The notes under the pieces: generated by a model
Told to the model about the DNA's origin: nothing
Databases searched by the model: none
Seen by the model: the letters and a program-made list of their open reading frames with translations, nothing else
Origin: Zizania palustris
Taxonomy: Eukaryota > Streptophyta > Magnoliopsida > Poales > Poaceae
Direction: 5' to 3'
DNA length: 64,000 nt
Assembly (NCBI GenBank): GCA_019279435.1
Contig: JAAALK010000082.1
Span: forward strand, 22,163,116 to 22,227,115
Shown here: piece after piece, positions 35,263-47,602 of the stretch
Layout: each line of letters opens with the position of its first letter
Position numbering within the stretch: position 1 is the first letter of the stretch
Program-made: the position numbers and the translations under genes

Positions 35263-38018
35263 TCAGTGGCTGTAAGTGGGAGCAAATGGTCCGGCACCAG
35301 GTTTAGCAAAAGAGCTAAACCAGTGTCGAGCCATCTGCTCAAAAGACGGAAAGCAGAAATCATCATGAGAATTTGGACCAAAACGCGGCTCAAAGCGCGG
35401 TCCTCGGTTCTGCCTAAACCTGCGGCCACGAGGTCCAGGACCGTAGCCAACATGGCCTGGAACTCTGCCGGAACGGACACCACCAACTGGAGCACGGGCA
35501 AGAAAGCCGTCTCCTCTACCACCACCTACACGACGCGGCCTGGCCTCCAGCCTCTCCCCGCGTCGAGGAACACGCAGTCTACCATCCTGCTGGTAGAATT
35601 GCTCCTGACCACCATAAGCTCTCTCTGCTCTCTCAACCCGCTTCCTCCTGAAGCAAAACTCTGCAAGATGCCCGTCTCTCTGACAGTACTCACAATGATA
35701 GGTGGGCTTCTTGGGATGTGGTTGAGGCTTGGGGTTCTTGGGCTTAGTGGTGTTAGGTGTTGTCTTCTTGGGCTGAGAGGGTCCAGGAAGACAGTCTAGA
35801 GGAGTGTGGAGGTGTTTGGGCTTTGGAACCCAGATAGGTTTCTTGGGTGGAGCTTTTGGTGGTTCATTGATCACTCCATCCTTGGGCTGACAAGCCTGGG
35901 AGGACTCAGTGGAGTGAGTCTTAGGATATCTCTACTTAGGAGTCATTTTACTCCACTCCACTGCTCGGCTAATGGCACTCTCAAAGTCAGCCTTGGTGTA
36001 GGTGTAACCTACCCCAAACCCATCCTGCCTCTTGAATTGCTGGATCATCATGCCGAGCTATGGCTCTCTGGCACTGATCCAACTCAGGATAGAACGGAGG
36101 TAAAAGTTCTCATTCTGAGAATCAGCTAGCTCCTCTCTCAAGGAAGCTAGAACTTCCACTTGAGACAAACATGTCTCACACTCACTCTCTACTTGGACAT
36201 ACTTCTCGGCTTTTAGCTTGATCAACTCAAGTCTAAGAGACAAGCAGTTCTCACAGACAGTGGGTGGAACTGACAATGTCTCAAGCTCTAGCCTAGTCTG
36301 CGCAAGCTCAGCTTTCAACCTCTCCAAATCACCCAAATGTTCATTGCCCCTGGATTTCAGCTCAGCTAAAGCAGCTAGATGAGATGGGCAATCAACACAG
36401 GGTGCGACGACAGTGGCTTGAGCATCTTTCAGCTCCAGCTGAGCGCTTTCAAGCTCAGTGGCCAAAGCGTCCCTCTCATCAACCCTTTCTGTGTACCTGG
36501 ACTTTAGAGTCGACAGGTCACACAGAAGCACCTCACACTTCGGGCACTCACTGCTATCACCCAAGAAAGGGGAAGAAGATAGACTCTCAATTCTGCCGTT
36601 GGCTACGACAAGCTCACTCTCTAACTCATCTATCCTCTCTTAGCCCCCCTAAGTAGTTTTTCCCGATATTTCAACTCCTGACGATTGCTCTCAAGTAAAT
36701 CAACGATTTCACGCTCATAGGATGATACCTTTTCGTTGTCGTCATCGGAGGAGTCATCGGAGGAGCTCTTTTCATCCTTATCCCCAAGAGCCATTGAACA
36801 GAAGCTCTTGCGGGATCGTCGGCGCTGGTGTGAGCGGCTCTTCGGCTTGTCTCCAAAGGCCATGAAGCAGAGGCCCGCCGGATCGTCCTTGTCCTTCCCC
36901 TTTCTGATGGCGATCTCCTCATCGCTTGAGCTCGATGAAGAGGAAGAAGACGTGGACCGCTTGGAGTAGCTTTTCTCCATTTCGGCGAAAAAGGCCTTGT
37001 CGCGCTTCTTGTTCTCTTGCCGGTAGTCCTTCAGGGCCTTCTTGAAGAATCTGGTCTTCGACTTGCCCTTGTTGAAGGAAGAGCTGTCATGCTTGCCGGA
37101 GTCGTGGAAGCCACCACCGGTGCCCTTCTTGTGACCATTGCGCTTGGGGCAGTCGGCGATGAAGTGTCCTGGATCACCACACTCAAAGCACCCGGATTTT
37201 GTGCCGTGTCTTTTGAACATTCTCTTGTCATAGACACGACGCACCCAGTTGTTAAAAAGACACAAATCATCTCCCAACAACTCAAGCTGGTCCTCATTGA
37301 TAGACATCAAAGAGAACCCAGCACAGCTCACAGAAGAAGGATCAACAGAAGGTGTAGCAAGGGCCAGAGATTTTGATCCAGAACCAGTGAGATTTGGTCT
37401 CAGCTGGAGATCAACCTCAGTAGCCTTCAGCTTGCTAAATAACTCAGAAATGGTCAAGGTATCGTAAGAAGTGCTCTCAATGATAGAAGATACCTTGATC
37501 TCCCAGATCTTTGGGTCCAAGGTATGAAGAACCTTGAGCGCCTGCTCATGATCTGAGACTAACTAAGCACCCTCAGCCTTGTTGTCCCGAAGCTTGTTTA
37601 TGATCGACTGAAAATGACCAAACAAAGCCTCAACAGATTCACCCGGCTTCTGTGTGAAATTCTCATATTCACGCCGGTAGGTCTGATAGAGCCGAGCCTT
37701 GACCTGTGTTGTTCCCTCATGGTGTGCCTTGAGGGTAGCCCAAATCTCTCTCGCAGTGGAGAGATGGCTCACACGCTCAAACTCAGTGGGACCTAAACCA
37801 GAGAAAATAATGTTCACAACCTTAATGTTGCTCAGATGATGAGCAATGATACCAGCAGTACCATGCTCAGCGACTAGCAATATGACAAACGTGGTGTGAA
37901 CGCAAATGTCCCAAATGTCTGAACCCTGGCTCATGAGATAGGCTCGCATGCGAGTCTTCCAATAGTTATAGCCATAGGCTTCCAAGGACGGGACCTTGCC
38001 AGGAGAAGTCATGATCAC
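35263..38018 (-). pseudogene. Copia gag
   Basis: It starts at 38018 (TSPGKVPSLEAYGYNYWKTRM), with the gag core to 37563 and a stop there. The frame then continues (37520-36630) with a CCHC finger CFECGDPGHFIADCP and a Ser/Asp-rich stretch. A frameshift near 36640 leads to a heptad-rich region with repeated CxxC pairs (36564-36058). After stops near 36057 and 35930 comes a second finger CEYCQRDGHLAEFC and an Arg/Gly-rich tail ending at 35263. Gag and pol differ in frame near 35263, which may be damage or an original frameshift site. Confidence 0.85.
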
Positions 38019-38063
38019 TACTGGGGTTTAGAACCGGTTAAGGTACGGAAAAACCCTAACCAG

Positions 38064-38075
38064 GCTCTGATACCA
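38064..38075 (-). other. Copia primer-binding site (initiator Met tRNA)
   Basis: The minus strand reads TGGTATCAGAGC two bases inside the 5' LTR end. This is the standard Copia primer-binding site for initiator methionine tRNA. Confidence 0.95.
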
Positions 38076-38077
38076 CT

Positions 38078-40097
38078 TGTAGGACCGAAAGTAGCGACCA
38101 GAGGGGGGTGAATGGGCGCCTTAAAATTCTTTCGAATATATGGCCTGTTCCCAACACCCAACACACCTCAAAAGGCTAAGCAGCAGAAAATGAACAGATA
38201 GCCTAAGTCTAAAGGTATCTAGCCTAGAAGCAACTGATGTTAAACAGAGAACTACCAAAGCAGTGCAACAAGGCAGATAAACAAAGTATTCTAGACATGT
38301 TAGGCCAAACTTCTCAATGAAATGATCTAAGTATATATAAAGTGGGATGAGAAGTTACTGTTCAGATTTGTCTCCTGTTCGGAACTTGGCGAAGCCTGCT
38401 TCGCTGGTCGAAGCCTGCTTCACTGGTCGAAGCCTGCTTCAGAGGTTAGTTGCGAAGCCCGCCGAAGGCTGTTGTGAAAATGCCGAAGGTGTGTTTTGGT
38501 CTAGCCTAGTTCGAAGTGGCAGAGAGAGAAGTATGCTTCGAAGCGAAATACGGAAGTATCGAAGCTAGCTTCGAACCGAGTGCTTCGAAGCCTATTCTTC
38601 AAACAGATTGCTTCGAACACAACGCACAGACAAACAACCTTCGAAAAGAGAAGCGAAGGCTGATACGCGACAGAGAAACCAAATTCGAAGATTACACTCT
38701 ACCTTCGAAAAAGCAACCTTCAAAAAGAGAAGCGAAGGCTGATACGCGACAGAGAAACCAAATTTGAAGCTTACACTCTACCTTCGAACAAAATGCATCA
38801 AGAACCTTCGAAGAGGACGGATGCAAACACTGAGTGAAGTCTAACAGAAAGACAAGCTTCGAAGCCAACTTCGAAACCTGTCGAAGTATGGATTTCGAAG
38901 AGCTCAAGTCGGAGTATCTTCGCCCAAACGCTCGAAGTATGAAACGCTGACAGTTCAAAAAGTACTTCGAAGATTAGCAACACAGCACAAACTTGAAGTC
39001 GAAGTTCAAATGAAGCCTCCGAAGATTTCAGATTGAAGCCTGCCTCACGGAGCTGAGGGGCTTCGAACAGAGAAGGGGCTTCGCTAGAGAACAGTCATAA
39101 AAGGGACGTTAGTCCTGTCAACTCGATCAAAAAGTTGAGCAGTAAAAGCAAAAATCTGGTACTAGTGTACTGTTGCTACAGTTTAGTAGTACTACTTGCA
39201 ACAGCAAGAACTAGTACTACTTGCGTGAAGAACACACGCAACAGAAGCACGTTCTTAGGAATAAACTCAACCGCACACACCAAACCGAAGTTTCTGCTTC
39301 AAAGAAATCAATGCACGCATCCAAACATGAACAGGAAATGGAATCCCACGGGAACAAATAAAATCAAGAGGATGCAGTAATGAATCAAAAACACCATACA
39401 AATCTTGGCGGCGCACGCATGAACAAGAAAGGAAAGAGAAGGTGCAAGAGACAAAATGACCCAAAGGAGTAGTATTGATTTCAGCAAAAAGGGGTGACCT
39501 AACCCTAGGGATTGGGGTCCTATTTATAGGCTGCCCAACACTAGGAATATTCCACCAGCCCCTTAGGGTTTTTTACAGACGCAGGAATAAAGGAAAAGAC
39601 TCTACTGCCCTTAGGAATTTTTACAGACACGACTGACTGACTGTGGGCCTAGAGATACAGATGACTTATCCGGAAGCTTAAGCTTTCGTAGCGACTACGG
39701 CTTCTCTTCTGGACAGTCGGATACAGAATCAATGGTTGTCAGTTTTGCGTCGAAACTGACAAAGCCTCCACCGACTTTGCACCAGGTACCCGGATTGGGT
39801 CGGCCCGATTCCGCAGCTCTCTCAGCCCGACAATCACTCACTGCCCGTGTACCTAAGTCAACCCCGGTCAACAGCCCAGTGGGTCTTCTGCTGCTCCTGG
39901 CCCATGTACCCGGATTGGGCCAGCCCAACTTCGCAGCCTCCTCTGCCCGACAGTCACTTGCTGCCCGTGTACCTGAGTCACACGCGGCCCATGAAACAGC
40001 AGATCTCTTCTTCTTCTTCTGTCCTCTTTGACTATCGTTGGCAATGACTCATCACTTCTGGAGCCATGAGGCCCACACTATTCAGCATGGCTCCTCA
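38078..40097 (-). repeat. Copia 5' LTR (right)
   Basis: 2,020 bp, about 41 bp shorter than its partner. The difference is mainly the number of gaagcctgcttc repeat units near 38380-38450, plus single-base changes. It carries the same TTCGAA cluster (about 38510-39100) and minus-strand TATA (about 39518-39535). Confidence 0.93.
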
Positions 40098-40102
40098 GGA
40101 GT

Positions 40103-40267
40103 TTGAGGAGTGGCTCCGTATGTTCAAGGAAGAAAATTCCCTTCGGGGGTCTGAGGTGGAGGAACTACTGAAGGTCCTCCGACGTCGACTGTATTCGAAG
40201 ATATTGCTTCAGAGGTCCGAGGGGACCTCCGAGTAGTACTACCACCTGAACTCCGCTTAGGAGGCAT
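40103..40267 (-). pseudogene. A1 gag 5' end
   Basis: ATG at 40267 (MPPKRSSGG ... VGGPSVVPPPQTPEG), matching the gag start of A2. It is cut by the Copia insertion at 40103. Confidence 0.8.
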
Positions 40268-40311
40268 GGTTCTAAAAACTTGGTAGAGAACGAAGTTTTT
40301 TGGACTAATCT

Positions 40312-40330
40312 CCCCACGGACGGCGCCAAC
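40312..40330 (-). other. Gypsy-A1 primer-binding site
   Basis: The minus strand reads GTTGGCGCCGTCCGTGGGG directly after the 5' LTR. TGGCGCCGT matches the start of the aspartate-tRNA type of primer-binding site seen in Tat-lineage elements, but the rest differs, so the tRNA is uncertain. Confidence 0.6.
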
Positions 40331-40822
40331 TATTGGCGTAAAATATTACACTAACAGGTTCTCGAAGATTAAGAACTAACAAATGAAGAGTTTGTGAAGC
40401 GGACTATTTCAAGCCTCCGAATTGGATAATAGCTCGAAGTAGTTCAATGTTGTGTATTGGATAGCTAAGTATTCGATGATCATTACAGGGTGAGAATGGG
40501 GGTATTTATAGGTAAAAATCTTAAGGAAAAGACCTTTTTACCCCTCAATTACATCCGACATAGTGGAAACTATTCGGTACCCCTAATAGGGTTAAAATGG
40601 TAAAAGACTAATCTAATTAGAAAGAAGATAAATCTTCCATCCTCGCTGGCAGGTAAGCTCTCTGAAGATTTAACCTTCGAAGTCATACTCCGAACAGAAG
40701 CCTGCATGGATTCTCCGAGCTTGATCATAAGTGAGGCCGGAGTTAATACTTGAACTTCGGTCTAGTAAATTGTCTGTCTTATAACTATAGAGACCGTGGG
40801 GATGAAGTATTTTCCCCAAACA
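40331..40822 (-). repeat. Gypsy-A1 5' LTR (right)
   Basis: 492 bp, from TATTGGCG to CCCCAAACA. It pairs with 18262-18754 and is followed by target copy CATAT. Confidence 0.92.
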
Positions 40823-41730
40823 CATATCCTCGCGGTTTTATAGTTCCCAAATTTACTAAATTCAACTGTGAGGATAATAAAACTACTTGGGAGCACATAG
40901 GCCAGTTTTTAGCATAGTGTGGTGAACCGAGTTGGTCAAATGCTTTTAAACTTAGATTATTTTCTCTATCTCTATCCAGCACCGCTTTTACCTAGTTTTC
41001 GGCACTGCCACCCAACTTGTGCAAAATTGAGCCTAGTTAGAACAAAAGTTGCATGCTCATTTTTATACTAGAGAAACTGAACTTAGACTCTCACACTTGA
41101 CATCGGTTAAAGAAAAACTCACTGAAAGTGTCTCCGAGTACATTAGGAGGTTTAGGGACACGTGAAACCAATGTTTTAATTTGAATATTTCTGAAAGAGA
41201 TCTAGCTGATTTTTCTTTTAATGGCTTGCATTATGAACATAAAGAAAAGCTAGACGGCCAGGATTTTCTATAGGTTAACCAAGTCTTAGAGAAGGCTCCG
41301 ACCCCGGAAGACCAAGTAAAAAATAAAAAATTCACTAAGACAAAATAGTAAACATAAGGTCGTGGTACATGTCATGGAGCACTCCGATGAGGAATCATCG
41401 AAAAGTGAGGATGACTCGACTGACATGTATACCACAGAGTGGACTTAGTCCAACAAGTCCAAATCGTTCACTTTCTCGGAATTGCGGCCGTCTCCTAGTA
41501 AGAGTCGGACCAATGAAGTCAAGTACCCTTATGACATGACTAAATGCGATAAAATATTTTATTTTTTGTTGAAACATAAGTTCCTCGGGTTGCCAAAGGG
41601 TCACATCATTCTTTGTCACACTTTAACACACACAAGTCCTACATTCTTAGAAAAAGGGTTCAATGCATTCCAATCAATTTGACCTTACAACTAATAAGAG
41701 AACATGAAATATGACATTAGTAGCATGACC
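40823..41730 (+). pseudogene. G1 gag, part beyond Gypsy-A1
   Basis: It continues the gag from 18261. Readable blocks are VPKFTKFNCEDNKTTWEHI, FKLRLFSLSLSSTAFT and ALPPNLC, then a gag C-terminal region with MTKCDKIFYFLLKHK. This is the retrotrans_gag domain of Tat/Athila-like elements (pattern FSGDDxxTTWEHV...LFxLSLTGTAFxWF). Stops are frequent. The sequence ends where element H begins. Confidence 0.7.
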
Positions 41731-42518
41731 TATTGGTTATCGAGATGATGACCGTAACAAGGATGAGATATTCGTGGAATATCATGCCGATCGGCCATAG
41801 GGCCGATGACCTGAGGCAAAGCGATCGGGCGAGCGTGCCATCGACCGATAAGATGAATAGTGAACTGCATAGGCTGATGGATGCTTTCCTGATGACTTAT
41901 AAGATGTATCATAGAATCGAAGATAACCCATCGGCTTGTACTCTGACAGAAATAAATAAAACATACCAGATAACATATCTATATCATGAAAATCATCACA
42001 ATAACTAGATTAGACCTAATCGAGACAATATCTAGTCATGATGATCTAAATAATATATCAAAGGATCGAGCATGCTTTATTTAGATGAACGGTATACAAC
42101 ATAAAAAACATACAATAGTAAGATATGTTGGACCTAACCGATGAAGCCTCAAACTATCACACCTAGATCACATCAATCTAAGAGATCAAACTGAACTGAT
42201 TCAGCCTTAGACCTAGATAATACACCGAGAACAACCGGCGACCGTACTGTTTCAAGATTCACCTCAAGAGATCAAACTAAATTGATGCAGCCATGAGGAT
42301 ACTGATCTAATCATATGGATGTTAGGGGTGGTAGGACTCAACTCTTCATCGGAGATCAAAACAATGCAGCCTAGCTCCGATTGCTGAACCCTGCCGGAAT
42401 AAACCTTAGAGACCAAGGGTGGTGATGCACTAAGTAGTTGGTTGTTAGAGATGCGTTTTTCTATGCTAACTAGGGATACATATTTATAGTCCAGAGACTT
42501 GTCATCCAAGTACTCTAT
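41731..42518 (-). repeat. LTR of element H, left part
   Basis: It starts TATTGGTTATCG (probably TG changed to TA) and contains a minus-strand TATA (CTATAAATATG, about 42480-42490). It is interrupted by solo LTR S2 and resumes at 54862. Adding both parts gives an LTR of about 970 bp. The start is inferred from the end of G1 gag and by analogy with the A family. Confidence 0.5.
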
Positions 42519-43109
42519 TGTTGGAACATTTGCGTTAGTTCCAGCAGGTTTTTATGTGGTGGAGTGTGATGTGGAGAATGAACCTAGAAGGGTTCCATCA
42601 GAGGGAGAAAAAGGTTTATACTAGTTCAGGCCTCTCCTAGGAGATAACAACCCTACGTCCAGTTGTGGTGGATTTGGCATGGTATGCCCTAGTATGGAGC
42701 AATAATTCCAGGGTCTCTTGGCCCCCTAGAGCGTGTCCCTCGTTACAAGGGCTTGGCCTTGCTTTTATAGGCACGCAGGCCTTAAGGTAAAGACCAAAAT
42801 GCCCTCTACAGGCCCTTAGGTTCATAGGGGTAGACAGGGAAAGAGAGCTAGCTACTGTACAAAAGTACTTTACAGCTTTACAGCTTTACAGACGTGTCAG
42901 GCTGCGCCAGGCTTTGACCAGCTAAACGACATACCTGGGGCGGAGGGGCCCCCGGTATGGCCTATACTTAGATATTTCTTGAGCTTCGAAGTAGGGGCCG
43001 GAGCCCTTTTGGTAGAGGCTGCGAAGAGGGCTTCGAAGTGCACCCCGAGGGGGGGGACTCCGAAGCATGCTCCGAGCGAGGCTCTGAGCAAGGCTCCAAA
43101 CAGGGCTCC

Positions 43110-43604
43110 TGTTGGCGTAAAAGATTACGCTAACAGGTTTCTGTAGATTAGAAACTGACAAACGAAGTGTTTTCGAAGTGAACTGTTCTAAGCCTCTGAA
43201 AGGATAACAACTTAGAATAGTTCGAATGTGTATATTGAATAACTTGTATTCGGTCCCTATTACAGGGTGAAATGGGGGGTATTTATAGGCCCAAATATTA
43301 AGGAAAAGACCTATTTACCCCTCTATTACAACCGACATAGTGGATGCTATTCGGTACTCTTGATAGGGCTAAAATGGTAAAAGACTAGTCTAATAAGATA
43401 AAAGATAAATCTTCCATCTTAGCTGGCAGGAAAGATCTCAAAGAGCCTTAGTTCGAAGATATACTCCGAACCAAAGCCCATCTTCATACTTCGAGCTTGA
43501 CTCAGGACATCTTCGAAGATGGATGTCTGGAAACCTTCGAGTCCATTATCTGCCTTTGTGCTGTTATGGCAATAACCCTGAGGATGGAATATTTTCCCCC
43601 AATA
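43110..43604 (-). repeat. Gypsy-A2 3' LTR (left)
   Basis: Starts TGTTGGCGTAAAAGATTACG and ends CCCCCAATA (CA changed to TA). It is followed by agcccctcgaatacg, which on the coding strand is the polypurine tract CGAGGGGCT. Confidence 0.93.
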
Positions 43605-43932
43605 GTAGCCCCTCGAATACGCTTCTCCGTTAAACCTGTAATGTTAGGAGAGCAGTATACGGAAGAAAAAATAACCAGGTGTAGGGGTTATTGGATTTTA
43701 ATTTATCTCCGAAATATACGAAGATATTAAACTCCGAATCAGTTTTAAGACAATTACTTTAAAACTATCTTAGAACTGACGTAGGAAGCTCGAAAGCCTT
43801 TTAGACTTAGAAGAAATAGCCGTTAGCTTCCTTCTTCTAACGGAAACTACGGAATGCGTTAATTTCGGAGAGAAGTAACGGGCAAGAATGCGAAATGGCA
43901 CAGACTAACGGTAAATAATGTAAAGTCTAGGA

Positions 43933-43940
43933 TATAAATA
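43933..43940 (+). promoter_or_regulatory. TATA box of the A2 antisense gene
   Basis: TATAAATA on the plus strand, 112 bp before the ATG at 44045. It is followed by a pyrimidine-rich leader whose sequence is conserved in A3. Confidence 0.65.
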
Positions 43941-44044
43941 GAGGGCATAGAACTTTCCTGAGTACCTTTCCACCGCTCTCTTGCAAACAAACACCCTTTG
44001 AGCCCTAGCCTCCATTCTTCCTCCAAAGCTGCCCAGTAGCTTCA

Positions 44045-47000
44045 ATGGCGAAAACCAAGAGTACTGGAGCCCCTTCGGCCTTGGCTCGACAGCAGGCGGC
44101 TGCAGCAGCAGCGGCTGCGGCATTGGCCACGACTCCTCCAACACCCACAACGGCATCCATGGCGGCAGGAGGGGGAAATCCCCAAAATGTTGGTGATCAA
44201 GATCTCTGCCCACCATCAACGAAATATTTGGATCAATCTTTCCAACTGGGACCTTCTACCTGCAAAAGAGAATCCCTGGCGGTCATAGTAGAAGGGAAGA
44301 TTAGTACTGGAGTCATGATCCGCAAACCTGGAAAGGAGCTTATCCCGTCGCCAAGGCCCAGAGAAGTGGTCGTATTCGAAGCCTTCTTCGAAGCTGGCTT
44401 AGGCCTTCCGGCAGTGGACTTCTTGGCCGAGGTACTTGATTTGTTTCATGTCACTCTTCCTCAACTTTCTCCGAACGCAGTAGCTCGTTTAGCTATCTTC
44501 GAATGGGCGTTGAGAGCTGAAGGCTGTGATGGAAGGGCATAAATCTTCGCTGCGCTACACAGAGCTTCGTGCCAGCCAAAAACCTTCGTAGGCCCCGGAG
44601 GTGAAAAAGTGGTAGTAGCCGTCGGAAGTATTAACTTCAGGCTTCGGGATGAATATGCCCTCCAATTTCCTGCTAAGGCCATCAATGCAAGATGGTACAC
44701 CGATTGGGTCATGAGATGGTTTTATGCCGAAGTTGGGGCGAGCAATCCTCTGGCCGGACCTCTGAAAGACATCCAATTCCGAAGGTTGAGCATGCGAGAC
44801 TTAGCCGAAGAGTTCCTCGGATTACAAATCCCTCTGCTGATGGCCAACTGGCCTATCATCTTCGAAGAGGATTCGGAAGGCGGTCTCCGAAAAATCACTT
44901 CGACTTCGAGCCCTGCAGGTAACTTCGAAAACAACATATATTATGCATATTCATTCGAAGAAGTAACTAACTTAATTCATTTTTTAGCTTCTTCAGCCCC
45001 TATTACTTCGGAGCAAATCGTGCGGGCTTCGGAGAAGATTTTGGGCGCTCCAACTCCGACCGAAAAGGAATGGAGAATCAAGTTGGTCGGGAGTTGGGAA
45101 AGATTTAACAGAGTGTGGGGAATGCTGGAAATCACTCCGCCCCCTTTGATGGATTGGGTGCCTTCAGAGAAAGGACCCAAAAAGAGGAAAGCCGAAGCTG
45201 GGACTTCGAGCTCCGCCAAGACTCCGGTCAAGAAGGTGGCTCGGAAACCAAAGAATCCAGCACCTTCGAGCCCAAGGGCTTCAGTCTCTCACTCCCAAGA
45301 GGACGAAGGGAGGTTGCTTGTGCGTCTGATAGACGAAGATGCATCTCCAAGGACTGCACAAGCCGAAGTACCTGCGAACGTGCCGGAGTCTCAAGATAAC
45401 CTTGAGCAACCAAGGACTTCGGCCGTTCAAGAGGATTTACCTCAGGACGAAGTTCCTGTGGATGAAAACGGAGTCGAAGTCACTATGGCTTCGATTCCTG
45501 AAGAAGCAACAAGGACTGCCCAGGAAAATATTCCCGCAATCGAAGATTTAACGGCTGATTCGGACGAAGATCTCGCCTTCGATCCGCCAAACAGCCCAAT
45601 GATTACCCCTCGCCAGAATGTCGAAGGTAAACTTCGAATAATTCTTTTATGTTTATTTTGTGTATTTATACAATGTATAATACTTTTGTTCTTTACAGAG
45701 TCCACTTATGTGGAAGAGGTCCGCCAGGAAGAAATAAACCCTGGACCTTCGACGACTTCGAAGCCAATCCCAAGTGGCACTCAAATGGGACCTAGAAGAG
45801 GCAAAAGGAATATAGAACCCCTCCCTGCTGCGAGTTCCGGATCAACTCCGTCTGATTCAACAGACGAGAGTCAATCTACCGAGGGGGGCTAGTCTCCAGG
45901 GGCTCCGAAGACTACAGGCCAACACTCCGGCCCTTCGCTGGACGAGGATGACCAACAAGCGATAAGTATGCTCCCCCTTCTAGCTCCTTTCTTAGGGCAA
46001 ACAACTGGTCTTCGGACTTTGCTCGAGCCTTTGGATCGAGCTAGTCGCGACATAGGGGAGACCAACTTAGTGGCCATTCTGAGCAAAGCGGACAGGTCGG
46101 AGCTTAACGCTGCTATGGAACGCGCAGCTTACCAGGTACGAAGCATCTGCGAAATAACATAGAATTCGTCTACAAATAAACTTTTACCTTGGTTTTTCTT
46201 TTCGCAGCAAACAGTCTTGGCCCGAGCTGCGAATATATCGAATGATCAAGAAATCGCTCGTCTTCGAGAGGAAAATAACATCCTTCAACGGAATCTTACC
46301 ATCTCCGAAAGCCGAGTGGTTCAGATGGACAGTATAGTGTCAACAGAGCGCAGGGCCAGACAAGGTTTGGAGGCTGCGAATAAAGAGCTCGAAGCAGAAA
46401 GAATTGTGCTTCGAGCTGAAATTGAAAGAATGCGGGCGGAGCACGCTACTGCGGGGACCGAGCTTGTTAGACTCCAAGAGGAAGCTAGCCAGCTTTTGAA
46501 CCAAAAGAATATCTTGACTACTGAAACTGCTAGACTTTCTGGGGTTCTGGGAGAGGTAACTTCGATGAAGGATGTACTGATCGAAGATAAGCTGAATTCC
46601 GAGAAGGTAGCTGCGGAAGTTATGAATCAACTGCTAGGTGTTTTGGAGTACTTCGGTACTACTGGGACACTTCCTTCTGATGATAACATTTCTCTCCTGC
46701 ACCGGTTGAAAAGGATTCAAGGAGTGGCGAAGCAGATGAAGACAGCAGGCATTCGATACGGAGAACTCTCCGGACAAGTGGCTGCTGTTGGCCTACTTCG
46801 CTACTACGAAGATCTGGGCCGATTGATAACTCCGAGCGCAGGAGAGGGCCCAATTACCTTCGACGACGAGCGGCTTCTGACTCCTTCCGAAGGTGTGGCC
46901 GCTGCCTGGCGAGCCTTCCAGACTTCATGGAGAGCCGAAGGTCGCTCTGCGATCAAGGCCTGGATCGACGAAGGACAACGCCAGAAACAAGCTCGGACCC

Positions 47001-47602
47001 AAGCTTCAAGCAGTCAGCCTCCTCCGAATCCGCAGGTTTAGAAATACCTTAGGATTTTTGGCTATGTAAAGCTTTATGCTTATGAACATTTATCAATGAA
47101 AATTTGTTTATCATATTTTTAGGCTTTGCCTCATACAGAAGATATCGAAGTGTTAGACATTAACGATGAACTTCGCTCATTATGGACCACCTTCGATCTT
47201 CTAAAAGCTTATAAGCGCCCCCGATTTTTAGTTCCTCGAGATAACTCCGGTGTAATTGCGCCCGAAGTAAGCAAAGATATACTATCTTATATTAAAGAGG
47301 AAGAAAAAGAGGTTAACTTGAACACTTCGTCTTCTGAAGACATTATATGGTCTGAAGACGAAGATGAAGTTCGAAGTAAAAAACCTGAAGAACTTGGAAG
47401 CTGGGAAAGGAGCCCCGAACGGCTTCGAACTTGGGCCGAGCTTCAACAAGAACAGAAGGACTTTAGAGCTTCGAAGGGAGGCAAGAGAGTTAAACGTAAA
47501 GTTGTTAGAACTCCTGGCGCTGGAACTAGTCGTTCCAATCCTAGCTCTAGAGATCGAAGAGGTCTTCGATTCCTTCTTGGTATAGATACCAATTTTTCAT
47601 GA
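44045..47602 (+). pseudogene. A2 antisense gene: gypsy-type transposon domain plus coiled coil
   Basis: Five exons (44045-44918, 44988-45626, 45699-46135, 46208-47035, 47123-47602) with GT-AG borders total 3,258 nt, 1,085 residues, in one consistent frame. Exon 1 has a low-complexity Ala-rich start, RKPGKELIPSPRP, then GLGLPAVDFLAEVLDLF with LPQLSPNAVARLAIFEW, which matches Pfam PF04195 (putative gypsy type transposon). Exons 2-3 are acidic. Exon 4 is a long coiled coil (RRARQGLEAANKELEAER) ending in a conserved RAEGRSAIKAWIDEGQRQKQ block. Exon 5 has ERSPERLRTWAELQQEQ and KRVKRKVVRTPG. Only two stops break it (44540-44542 and 45890-45892), and an in-frame loss of about 26 residues is seen against A3. 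Related antisense frames are known in Tat elements, with function unknown. Confidence 0.8.

Larger units (their letters stand above)
28679..40097 (-). mobile_element. Sirevirus-like Copia retrotransposon, 11.4 kb
   Basis: LTRs at 28679-30739 and 38078-40097 are flanked by the target duplication GGAGT (28674-28678 and 40098-40102). Genes are on the minus strand, so the right LTR is the 5' LTR. It is inserted in the gag of A1. Domain order gag-protease-integrase-RT-RNase H marks Copia. The long LTRs, large gag with a heptad-rich region and CCHC finger, methionine-tRNA primer-binding site, several polypurine tracts and TTCGAA palindromes match the Sirevirus (SIRE/Opie/Maximus) lineage. It is full length but disabled by about five stops and two frameshifts. 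Confidence 0.93.
18262..40822 (-). mobile_element. Gypsy-A1, Tat-type retrotransposon interrupted by Copia
   Basis: LTRs at 18262-18754 and 40331-40822 are flanked by the target duplication CATAT (18257-18261 and 40823-40827). Gag-pol is on the minus strand, so 40331-40822 is the 5' LTR. Without the 11.4-kb Copia insertion the element is about 11.1 kb, the same as Gypsy-A2. By hand count the two LTRs differ at about 24 of 490 sites plus small indels, more than for A2, so A1 is the older insertion. The order of genes (LTR, gag, protease, RT, RNase H, integrase, tandem repeats, antisense gene, LTR) places it in the Tat lineage. Confidence 0.93.

Noticed and set aside
44045..47602. Reading the antisense gene as a host gene caught by chance
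   Set aside because: The same gene lies at the same place in three independent insertions of the family, always within the LTR bounds.
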